A DNA stretch of 64,000 nt from Enoplolaimus lenunculus (taxonomy: Eukaryota; Nematoda; Enoplea; Enoplida; Thoracostomopsidae): contig JASANG010000239.1 of NCBI GenBank assembly GCA_030248215.1, positions 1 to 64,000 on the forward strand, in the 5' to 3' direction. Each line of letters begins with the position of its first letter. Within the stretch, counting starts at the first letter, position 1. This document shows positions 12,001 to 24,000 of this stretch, piece by piece. Position numbers and translations under genes: made by a program. The notes beneath the pieces were generated by a model that did not search any database, was not told the DNA's origin, and saw only the letters and a program-made list of their open reading frames with translations.

Positions 12001-15000
12001 TGACAAAATTGAAACTAAAATCCTTGTTTTAAACTGCAGTAGTATCCGCAAAACTCAACCATAAACCCAGGAGAAAAATGTGAACGTTATTTCACTATTT
12101 TGCGTTGATAATTATTTATCAAAAATGCGAACTGAATTGATTCAGGTAGTTGAGGTACGAACAACAAAGGAAAAGGTTGCGCATCAATTTCTTACGATAA
12201 AACATTAAATACCTGATATTTTTCCCATAATCAATCAGCCTGAATACAACTTCGTTTGGGTACTTTTTCACAACTCGTGCTCGTCGCCATTCGACTAAGT
12301 TAGTTCCACGCTCACGTATATCGTACTTTACAATATAACAGCTTTCTAAAAACAGCATACTACAAACACACTATAAGATGAATCCCCTACATGGCCAACT
12401 TCCCCATTCAACAAATCACATCACGTGAAAAACAAAAAGATAATAAATTTGCGCCACCATAAAAATAGATTTGCGCCACCTCATATCCCGAAATAGCAAA
12501 TTTAAGCGGAAAATTGTTATAACTACAACAAAATAAGCAAAACCTTCCAAATTTTTTTCCCCCTTATTTTTTCCTGGAGGTTTTCTAAAAAGTCTTCCAC
12601 TCATCAATTCCATGAGTTAGACCCGAACGCGTATCCGAAGAAAGTCCAAGCTCGAGATTGGACCAGCGAAAGCCCGACAGTTAAGTACAAAGCTAAGTGT
12701 CGCAGACGCCATTTGAACTGCTGGCGGTTATTCCGACCATAATCACGATTGCCTAGCAGCAGATTTTCAATCGTTTGCAAACGTTGTCACGATCACAATT
12801 TAAAATACGACAGCATTTCTGTATTTAGTTGTGGCTGCGCAATTAACGACAACTCGCAGTTGCAAAAAACTATAAACGAAATGTCACAAAACTTTTCCAA
12901 ACTATCAACGATGGTAAGAGAAATGTTACATAAGTAACTTATAAAATTGCATACTTACTTTCAACTATATCGACCCAACAGGCGGTTTCACATTTCAGCG
13001 ATGCATTAGAGCCTGAGTAACGGTCGGTCACTCGCTTGTTCATGTTGTCCAGATGTCGCGTTTGCGCTGGAGTTCGAAGCATAATAGTTTCTGGTCCATA
13101 ACATCCTATAAAACCATATATTAAATAATGAAACGCGCAGCCAAGCTACTAAGGATATAGTTCCTAGTCAAATCTGCATCTGCTAACACAACAACTCGTC
13201 GATACAGACTCACAACGTTTAGTGAACTATATAAAGCAAAAAATCTTGGCTTTCATAAGCAAAACTAACGTCTTGGATTTAACTAGCCATTCGCATTTAA
13301 GAAGAAAAATGTCTAAAAAACAGTTCGCAAGCAAGCGTTTACCAACACTTTTACTTTCGCTGTTGAACGTTTTCCGTTTCTGTGAAATGTGATATTAGAC
13401 TGTACTCACTAAGTTTTATTTAAAGTTAACCACATATTTTGAACAAAATTGTTGAATCAGTTCCTGAAACTACTTAAACTTGGTCGCTTGACCCATGTTA
13501 ACTGCCTGCTAAGAATAAGCTTAAACATAAGCTTATGCCTAAGTTTAAACAAAACGTAACTCCAAACCAAAGCTTGCAGTCTCTAAGCCCCACGGTCCCC
13601 TTTTCTGCCAGTGCGTAGTTCCTTACAATTACATGGGCCCATCGTTAAGTACTGACCGACATTCAGAAAGGTTAAATGGATCGTATAAACCGATTTTCAT
13701 ACCAATCACGGTTAACGTTTTACTGCCACACGATCCTAATTTCTGCGGTTGAATAGGCAATTTATATACGATTCGATTCAAATCGGTACCGAACGCCACC
13801 TTTGCAGTTGAATTAGCCGCTGTATCACCACAACTTTTCCCCGATTTTGAACCATAGTCAGAAGGCGTCTGTTTAGCAGTATTCGACCAAAACGATGACG
13901 CTTCGTGTGACTGGTTCCTGCCGCTATCAGCTGTACAAAAATAAATCCAAACCGATACAGTGCCACGTGTTCATTAAAAGAACTGCACTCAAATAAACGT
14001 TTGCATATTTAACAGTTGCTTGTAAGAATCAATTAATTTGTTGTACGTGAAAGTAAAAAGAATAAAGATTATGGTGTTCATGATAACATTACATACATAC
14101 CAATTAGAGCATGGTACAACGGTTTCTAAAAGTTCACTGCGCTTTTTAAAACTCGTTACCCGAAAATCCATAAAAACGCAAACAATCCCTAATAATTCTC
14201 ACAATCTTCAATGTCGTCAGCGTTTTCAGCGGACGCTACTCGTCCGGCGTCAAGCTCTTTCTTTGCACGCCGCTGCTGACGTAACTTGCGATTCTGTTTT
14301 CGTTGTGCTTTTTCGCGTTTTCGCCGCTCAGTATCAGATTCTGTTGAATCGCCGGATATTGATGCTCCTTGCATCGCAGCTAAAATACCAGCAATCTCGC
14401 TATATCGCTACCTCAAACTCCTTCTTCTTGCGCCTCACATTCTGAGAAATATAGGTCAGTCGAGTAGCTTGGGACCCGGGATCCCGGTAATTTCTCAAAG
14501 GTAGCGAATCTTCTTAGCGCAATTTTCTGTTGGTACTTCTTCGGGTGTTATACCTGCGCGCCAGGGTGTCACCGAATTCATGATCTGACCTAATATGAAC
14601 CATTGCTAATTTGCTTAAACCGAATCCGAACTGTGTAGTTAGTAAATTTCCGATATCGATGGTACGTTGCAACACATAAAGGTATCTATTTGCAGTATTG
14701 CTGACAAATTATCAAACTTAGATGTATTTAAATGCCGAAAAACAAACTTAATCTAAATAAGCTGTATTTTGAAATGTTGGCATTTTCAGATATTGAACAT
14801 AAGGGTGCGATTGAATATTCTATCAAAGTTCCAAAGTTCTTCAACTAGAGGTACAAAAAATGGAACACTGATGTTGAAAAAGAATGTGATAACACTGAAG
14901 GTTGAAACTGAGTACCGTTCCCCTAGTAACAAAAACGACTTATAACAACTACTTTAATTGGAAAAAATGATAGTATGTATTGCCGATCATTGTTGAATTA

Positions 15001-18000
15001 TGCTTTTAGACTCTGCTTCTCGAGCAAGGGACACTGTTTGAACAGGTGGTTCAGGTAATCTGGTCCACCACGCCGCGTTCAAGGCTCCGTTTCAGGTTTT
15101 TCAATTCACCGAATTGCGTTACGAATCATTGCTCCTGTGTTTCGCAGTTAGTAGCATTTTATGTGACATTTTAAAATACAATTCTAAGTAATCGGAAAGT
15201 TTTAACTATGCCACTTCATGAAAGCAGCTACACTATATTTTTACGTCAACAGTTGCACAATTGGTAACGTGAATCCTATATAATAATAATAAATTCCCAG
15301 AAACCAGAGCAAAATTTACTTAGCGCTTTTGAAAAAACATTACGTTAGCTCCAAATCACTTGAGAATGTCTTACACTGAAACTATATGCAATGCAACGTA
15401 AATAACACCATTTTGTTTTGAAAATTACACAACTGTTTCCAGGAGACTTTCCTACAATACCACGTTATTATCGATCTAAGGCGGTAACAAGGGTTTTGAA
15501 GCAATGATACATAACTCACCTTCAAGATCACATGAGAACTGGGCAGGTGGTTTTTGTAAACCATCAATAGCGCACTGCTTTACGTAGTTTGTTTCATGAG
15601 CAGGAGCTTTCGGTGCATCTTCAGCTGGCGGGCCATTCGCTTGAATCTTGGAGGCTGATTTTCCAGATGTGACGCAGTCATCATCAGTACCAGACGGCAA
15701 AACTACAAATCCATCTGAATGAGGACTGTCTGACTCCCGCAGATGACAACTTTCCAGGTCTGCAAATTTCTGAAACAAAACACAATTTGCTTAAAAAATT
15801 TTAAAATAACACAAAGCCACTATGGACAAAATGAACAAAATAATTTCACAGTAACACAGTGTTTTATTTCTTAGGCAACTATTCAGACATGACTTCTAAA
15901 ATACGGACTGACTAAAATCAATTCACTAGGTCAGCCAAATTGGCTACAACGTATTTGAGTCGCATTTGCATCTTTTTAACAAAGTTAGCATGTTATTATC
16001 AAACCATAAAATTCAACAATAAATGCCACAAAAGATAAAAGTTCGAAGCATTGAAGACCGCTAACTTTTCACGGGGTGAATGGACGCTCACTAACTGATT
16101 TAGCTAATTGTGGATTAGTTCTAATTTAGCTGAAAATTCACTACATTAGCTAAATTTTTCCGTAGTTTTAGCCACATTGGCTAAGGGCTCAGAATTCAAA
16201 AATTAAGGTCTGCAGCAACATTTTTCTAAATTTTACGTAATTCAGCTGAAATGCAATTGTCTAACAGCAGAAGTAGAGTAAGTTTGAGCACCTAATACAC
16301 CAATCATCTATTCAATGGACATTCGTCCTTTCCTGAATAGTGATTTCGAAACTATCCAACGTTTCAGGTCGGTATCAGAAACAAACAATAACAACTTCCT
16401 GAGCAAATGTATTCCACTTACCAAAATGTACGTGGAAGGAAACGAACTAGTGCGGGTTGCATTTTGGCCGACCTGTATAATTTTGGAAGATAGCGATATA
16501 CGTATGGTTGTTGAAGTTTCTTAACATTTGCGTTAAAGTTGCGGTTCCGGTTCCAGTAGCAGTTTAGCGCGTACCGGTTCCGGTTTGCAAGCAGGTTCCG
16601 TTCCAACCCTGAAAGTAATTTTTATGAAACTTACTTTCGCATACTCTTCCAGTGCTCCTTTTCTCGTCAAGCTATCGTACAACTCACAATTGAAATTGCT
16701 ATCTTTTACAACGCAAATAACACCATTCTTCTTCGATCTTCCATGTCTTGAAACGAACGAATCCAAAAACCCAACAGTGGAAAACTTTTCAGGAACTGAA
16801 GCATTCAAAAAATTCAGAGTATTTGCTATATAGCTATATCTATATATTATTTAAAGCTGTAACGCCCCACATACATATTTTGGGCAGCGTTCCAATTTTA
16901 TATACGTTAGGCATACAAATTGACTGCACGCATTGAGAATACATATCTTTTCGAATGCGATCATATGTATCTGCAAAGCACTACAACTTTTCAAAAAGCG
17001 CTTTTCAATTTTTTCACTAATATGGGGAACACAGGCAACAATTCAGCCAATAGCCGGAAAAGCCTTAGTGTACTAGCATTACATAATGTCCCACAGCAAT
17101 AAGCATTGAAGCCTGGTTTACGCACTCCATTTATAAAAATAAATTGTCAGATTGTTTTAAGCCGCAATGTTATCTGATATCAGAAAAATATACTAAACTA
17201 ATCACTACGCAAGTTGGGTGTTTGCAAATGCATATGTCAATGTCCTATAACACCTCCCAAGAGAAAGTTGCTCTAATCGGATCCAGTCTATGATTAAAAA
17301 TCACAAGCAGCCAGTAGTAGGTATAATCCCCCATAGGACCCCACGTAGGTGGCAATCTTAAAAGGGTATGAGGGTGACTTACAATGAAAAACGCACGGAG
17401 ACAATATTGTAGCCTATAACCGCTTTTCAAATAACTTTTTAAGGATCTTTATTTGAATACCTTCATATTTATTATGTTTTTTCTCTTTTAGGTATTTCCT
17501 ATTTATTATGTTTTTTCTATTTTAGGTATTTCCTGTTTATCCTGCTGAACCGAAAAATAATACATTTTCATTATTATTTTTATGGTTATTCTGTGTGATT
17601 TTAATAAATTTTAAAACTTGTGTGAAGAATTTCGATAAGTAGCGGGCAGGTACGGTTTTTTGTTTTAGATTTCTAACTTTAAAAGTTGCATGTCTAATCC
17701 TAAGTCTAAGGTTAATTGAAGAGAAATCCTACCTAGTCTGTACATCTAATAGATCCTATTATGATGCAGTATTGCCCTAAGGACTCTCATGTTAATTATA
17801 GATGTCGTTGTAATAAGCCTGAAGCTAAACCTAAGGATGAGACAAGCTCAAACATAACTCAAGCCTGAACATAAGCCAAAACATAACCCAATCCTAGACA
17901 TAACCTCAAGCTGAAATATAACTGAAGGGTGCAACCGGAATTCCGATTCCGGTTCCGCATTTTTCACCTTCCCGTTCCGGTAAATTTATATTCCGGTTTC

Positions 18001-21000
18001 ACCCTGAATATAAGCATAAGCCCAAGCCTAAACATACGCATAAGCTCAAGCCATAAACATTAAGCGTACTTTTGTTTATCATAGGCTTTAGCTTAGTGTT
18101 ATATTAACCCCAAGCTTGACTTAGTCTAAGATGCTTAATCTTAAGCATAAGCTTAATAGGTCTAAAAAAGATTGAACAAGGTAACAAATAAGGTTAGGCA
18201 TTAGTATAGTCTAACCGTACTTAACCTCAATGCTACACCCTGTAAGCTTTCGCTTAGCCGTACTCTGGTTTAAGCCAAGGACCATATTCTCATGAGCGTA
18301 CCGCCCATAGTAACAGTTAGCGATATAGGTTTTCAAACTGACGATTTAAGTCTAAGCCAGGGTGGCAACAAAGGTCCGGAAGTCGTAGCTTAGTCTAAGT
18401 TTAGAAATAGCCTACCGTTCTTTATTATACCTATGCTTTACCCTAGCCTTTGATTTGCCTAAGCATATATCTACTTTAGTTCATCATAAGACCTATTGTA
18501 GTCTTAGCGTACTTTAAGCATAAGTATTAGCTTAGTCTACTTGAACAACCTGCATATAAGTCTGAAAATTTAGTAGGCGTTATATAAAATGTAACATAGC
18601 CCTAAGAGCAGGGATGAGCGGTGTCGATTAAAAACCGAGACTTGACTACCAAGACCGGAAATGAAAAGTATCGATCTCGGTCATTTTCGACCATCAGCGA
18701 AATCTGTTCATAATTATAGTATTACTATGAAAATTGAAGATTCGCAGCGAAATTTTACTCGTTAAGCGGCATTTACTTCACCAATACCACGATACGTTTG
18801 CTGAAACCTCGAATTCTGGTCTCGGTTCCAAACCACTGAGACTCAAAAATCGAGACTGAGACCTGCCAATTACCGAGACTCCCATCCCTGTGTAAAGCAG
18901 GGTGCGACCGGATATCCGGTTTCGGTTTAATATCCTTCAAAAACCGTTATCCGTATCCGGTTCCGGTATCCGGTAGGTTTATACTGGATATCTGAACGGG
19001 ATACGGATATCGGTTTTTTGCCGGATATTAAACCAAAACCCGTATCCCGTCGATCCCTGATTTTGACGAGACCATTTGTTGAAGTTCCTGTGAAGATGAC
19101 GCATTAGATTTGGAAGAAGGCTTGTTTTGTTCACCTGTTGGCAATTCCATAAATGATAATTTTACACACATGTCTACTACTCACCGGTTTTATTTGCCTG
19201 ACATAGAGTAATGCATTGATCGGGAAGGAATATAGCCTATTTAGGTTAGTCAAAAGTACAGATGCCCCCGGGCCAATACATTATTTGCCGGGGCCTCGGG
19301 ACGAATATAATATATGGTCGCACCAAGATTTTGTAAGTTAAGCAACACTTTCAGGCAGTGTGTTGAATTGTCATTATTGTAATAATTTTACACAGTTAAA
19401 CCAAGATCTCTTTGTCCTAGAAATAAATTAGTTACTCATTATAAACATTAACAGTTCACTGTTAACAAAAAGTCTAAAGAAAGTTTTCGTATATCTGGCT
19501 ACAATTGATGTGATGATATTTAGTTTTCTATATTTATGTTGTTTGCTTATTGCTAGAAAGTGATTTGTTTTGCAACCAACAACATTTAATGACATTACCA
19601 AGTCATGGTCACGTTGAATGATCGTTTATCGAACAGATTCCAGATAATAGTTTACAAAACTGTGCTCAAAGTTACTGTAATTAAGTTCTCTTTAGTTGGA
19701 ACATTGTTAATTGACAACAATGGGAAGTTGAAAATTAATCTTTCCAACCGAGAATTGGAAGTTAATACTGCAAAGCATGTTTAAACAGCCTAAGTAAATA
19801 TGTGTTATATATTAAAGAAACTGTTTTATCCATAGGATTATATATGCAGTAGATTCACTTTTAGTCAGTTGACTTATGTGCTTCGTGACGCTAAGGCTAG
19901 AGCCTAAGATTTTTAACGCAATATTTGGCTTAGACCAAAGATACTAAACTAAAGTAAAATCGCGTGTCATGTATTTTGCTTCTGCAGTTTGTTTTTACAT
20001 ACGACACACGATAGTTGTCTAAAGAGACGTGCTGGGTGTATTTTGTTTCTAATCTATATATTTCACACAGTTAGCGTTGGTTGTGCATCTATCCTATAAA
20101 TTCTTTATCCTATTTAATTTAGGTACGATACAGTTACTATTCAAAATCTAGGCGTGTGGATGTTAAAATCATTATGCTAATTTTATTCCGGGCATTTTGT
20201 CCGGGTATTTTACCCTGATGCAACTCTATATTACAAGATTCTGAGTTCAAACAGTTATTTTTATTCCTGCAGGCCCTCTGGATCCAAAAATACGCGCCTT
20301 CCAAGTTTCGGCCTATTTTACATGTTACTTTTAAACAAAACTACTTAGCAAGTGCGGTTGTAGTTGAGTGATATGCTGTTCGCATCGCGCGCCAGTGGGA
20401 TTCATTTTCTGTTTTTGGGTCTCGGGTCCGAGTTCTATTCGGGGAATTGAAAAACTTGAAACACGAAATCACAGTCTTTAATTTATTTAGCACATAAAAA
20501 GTTAAGACAAAAAATTCTGTGAAAAACATTTTTTCAAAAGTAGCGTGCAATGTAAAGTAACATATTTTTTGCGGTTTATTGCCACACTTTCCACACCTTG
20601 CCTGCCACATAAATTCGCCTCACAAATTACGTATTATTTGTCGGTTGCCTTGCTTGCGTATCGCGTTGATCTCTTACTACGAAAACACCTCTTAGTGTGA
20701 AGGTTTGTGGTGAGTTCTGCAGATCTGTTTTGCAGAGATCACGTAATTTATTACACCGCTTTATTATTGTGGCCTTTCGAATGCCTGAAAGGCTCGGAGC
20801 ACATGTAACCGGCGTCGTGTGTGTCCAGTAGAAATTAATTTGAGGCAGATTTTGTCGACTTAAGGTTTCGAAAACACTGCACCAGTTCGAATATACGCTT
20901 GTTTTCGGCAGCGCGGGCAGAGCCAAACAAATCCATCACTGAACTACAACATATTGAAGGCGTTTCTTCACTGCCGGTAAGCAGGCAATATCGGCGTCCA

Positions 21001-24000
21001 TTTTGCACAACACTTTGGCTCTTGCATCATTACAATCACATTTTCTAAAAGTATACTGATACACAGCCTGGAATACAGAAAAAATGGTTTCTTCCATTGA
21101 TTAGACAATAAAATAACCCACTTGATTCAACTGAAAACAACTTTTGCCCCAGATTGAACCATTCCACACGGCACTCGACAGCATTGTAAGATGACCATAA
21201 TTTTCTAATTCAAATGGCGGTAAAAAGCCTTGTCGACGAATCATGATGTTTTGATGATGATAATCTGAGTTCAAAATGTTAGTGTTATTTTCTGTTACAA
21301 CTAACCAGGTATAGGTACTTTTTATAATTTTCCAGATTTAAAGCAAAAGGTGTTGCTCAAGAGATATTGATTGCAGAAACTCCTTATAGGCAGATATAGC
21401 GTTGTTTCGAAAAAAAACGCGATTGCTGTTTTTGAAAAACGAAGCCTTTTTCATGGGTTTTCATGACAGCACTTGTAGATAAAGTCTTTTATACTCTGTG
21501 CGATCAGAGTTGAACTATAGTTGCGGATGTTCCGCAGTTCGAGCATAGTGCACGGGGTACAACTAGGTTCTACCCGTATTTTCGGGCTTTAGAAGCATAG
21601 GACTCCTCCAAAATCAATTAATATCGGGAATTTGTCAGAATGTAGCTAGAGAATACTTGCCGCCAATATATCATGATGAACAATATTGAGACTAACTTGT
21701 AAAATATTGTACTGTGCGAATTGAATTAGCTGACACATGACAATATAGGTATCCCGTTCTGACAGTAGTCCATTGGTGGAGCACTAGCTATCAAAATCTA
21801 CAGCGCCTATTATTTTAGGCATAATTCGAAAAAATTGTTTCGTTACAGGACACTTTCTGAACGACTGCATGTCGCAACTACATTGTCGTTGTCCGGTCCA
21901 CCACAGCCAGACGTCTGCTACTTCAGTCGATTGCGGCGCTTGCGCGCAATAACCGTAAACAGCGGTGCGTATTGTTGCCTTGAAACATTGTGCTGTTTTG
22001 ATCTCAGTGGGCCATCGTATTTCAACTGTGCCTCGTGGGTTTTTCTTTTGACCTTTGTTCTGTGAGTTTCGAATATGTTTCTTATTTGTATGTGTACGTG
22101 TTTACTATTTTAAATATATCGTTTTCCATACAAGATGAAAGCGGCGCGTTTTCGTCCTATGTTTTAGTCCTTGCTTAAGTTTTGCGGTTAAATTTGTTCC
22201 GTAGATCAACTGCATCGTCTATTGTTGTAACCACTACTTTTTCGCCAAGCATGCTGTTTATCGGCAAGGTCTACTTCCTGTACAAGGGTTCGCAGTTCAT
22301 GTTCAACCATCCCTTCGACACAGCCAAAGACATCACAATCCACTATTCGTGCAAAAACTCCGTCGCCTACTACTGATTGTACATCTACAGTTTTTTCATT
22401 GTCTTACAGCTCGCAGTCTGTCACAACTACAACCACTACGCCTGAACCGCGGTGATTGACATCTAGTACGCTATATACTGGTATGAATGTCTCTACGGCT
22501 GCATTGGTTGCGGCGAGTCATCCTGGTACATTAGTCGAATCGTCGCACAGATGCCTGTTTGCAGGCACATTTGCCGAGAATTTACGATTTTCACTTTGAC
22601 TCAAGTGATGAGAAAATATATATAAATCATTTAATTCACTATTAGTTTGATATTTATCTATTCTGTACGCTGCATGCGGTATACCAACTACGTTTGTAGC
22701 CATGCATCATTCGGTATGCTCAAAACCGGGTTAAACCAAAAGCGGTGTCTAACTGCTGATATTACAGCCAAAGATTTCTATTTAACTCACTTTTCTCCAG
22801 AAACAAAGCATCTTATAATGTTATTCTTGAGCATATGGTATGCTACAATAACCATTGTTTATAAGCTACCTGAAATTCAAAATTGCACGTGCAGATGCAA
22901 AATTTATTCAGTTTGATTATGTCCTCAGGGCTATCACGCGTCAACCCTTCCTCGAAACTTGTGATAGCCCTGGGCTATCACAAACCTCCTTAAAATTAGC
23001 CACACACAACACATACAACATATAAACAAACACAATACAAACGCACACAACGCAAATTAACGCACAAACAACACCCAAAACTATCAATTTACATATCTTA
23101 AAATGTGCAAATATTCGTTTTAGCTCGGAACTAGGGCAAACTTTGTGGCACCGTTCGATTTTAAAATTTTCAGAAGATAGAAATTTTTCAAGCATTTTAA
23201 GTCTACCTTACTGCTGAAAGAGATCAAACGGTGCTAGCCTAGCCTAAGCCTAAGCCTAAATGGGGCTGGCCTAGCTTAAGCCTAAGCCTAAGATTTTAAA
23301 AAAAAATTTCCCAACACACTTAACGCCTGAAAATTTTTACACCCTTAACGCGTGAAAATTTTCCTGAGTCCACTCAATCTTCCAAAATTAAGGTTTCTCA
23401 CAAACCTCCTCATAGCACAGAGCTACCGAGAAGGAGATGATTAAAATTCTAACATGCAGTTTGTTGGTATCAAGTTTCATAACACACAAACATATGTGTG
23501 TTATGAATATAAATATATATACAAGGTGAAATTTTGTGATAGGCCAGGGCTATCACGAGTTTCGAGGAAGGGGCTGACACGTGATAGTCCTGCGCTATAA
23601 GAGATTTCTCTTATAGCCCAAGTCTATCACAAGGTCATTTTGAAAAGGACCTCGTGATAGCCTTGGACTATAACATATTTTGTGGCACCGCTGAGAAAAT
23701 TATTGTGAACGGCGCATTTTCCGCTTTGCACCCTGGTTTCAAGTAAATTTGCTGAATTCAGAAATGTAATAGACTGCACTCAGGGTGCAACCGGAATTCC
23801 GGTTCCGGTTTCGGCATTTTTTCACCTTCCGGTTCCGGTTCTGGTAAATTTTTACCGGATTTAAAAATTCCGGCGTTATAATTTAGCCGTTTTCTTAACT
23901 TTGCTAATTTTAAGGAATCTGTTTTGAAAGCCACTTGTACTCCGAATATAAGCCATTGATGGTTGACTTCACTTCAGTCGAATGATGAAAATCTAAAATA

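Noticed and set aside
14038-14504. Plus-strand ORFs over the 14.2-14.5 kb pseudogene
   Set aside because: They are antisense shadows of the minus-strand coding-like sequence.
17680-18590. TTAGGC-like runs as a telomere or interstitial telomeric tract
   Set aside because: The units are irregular, mixed with CATAAG and found inside MITEs throughout the window; no long perfect array.
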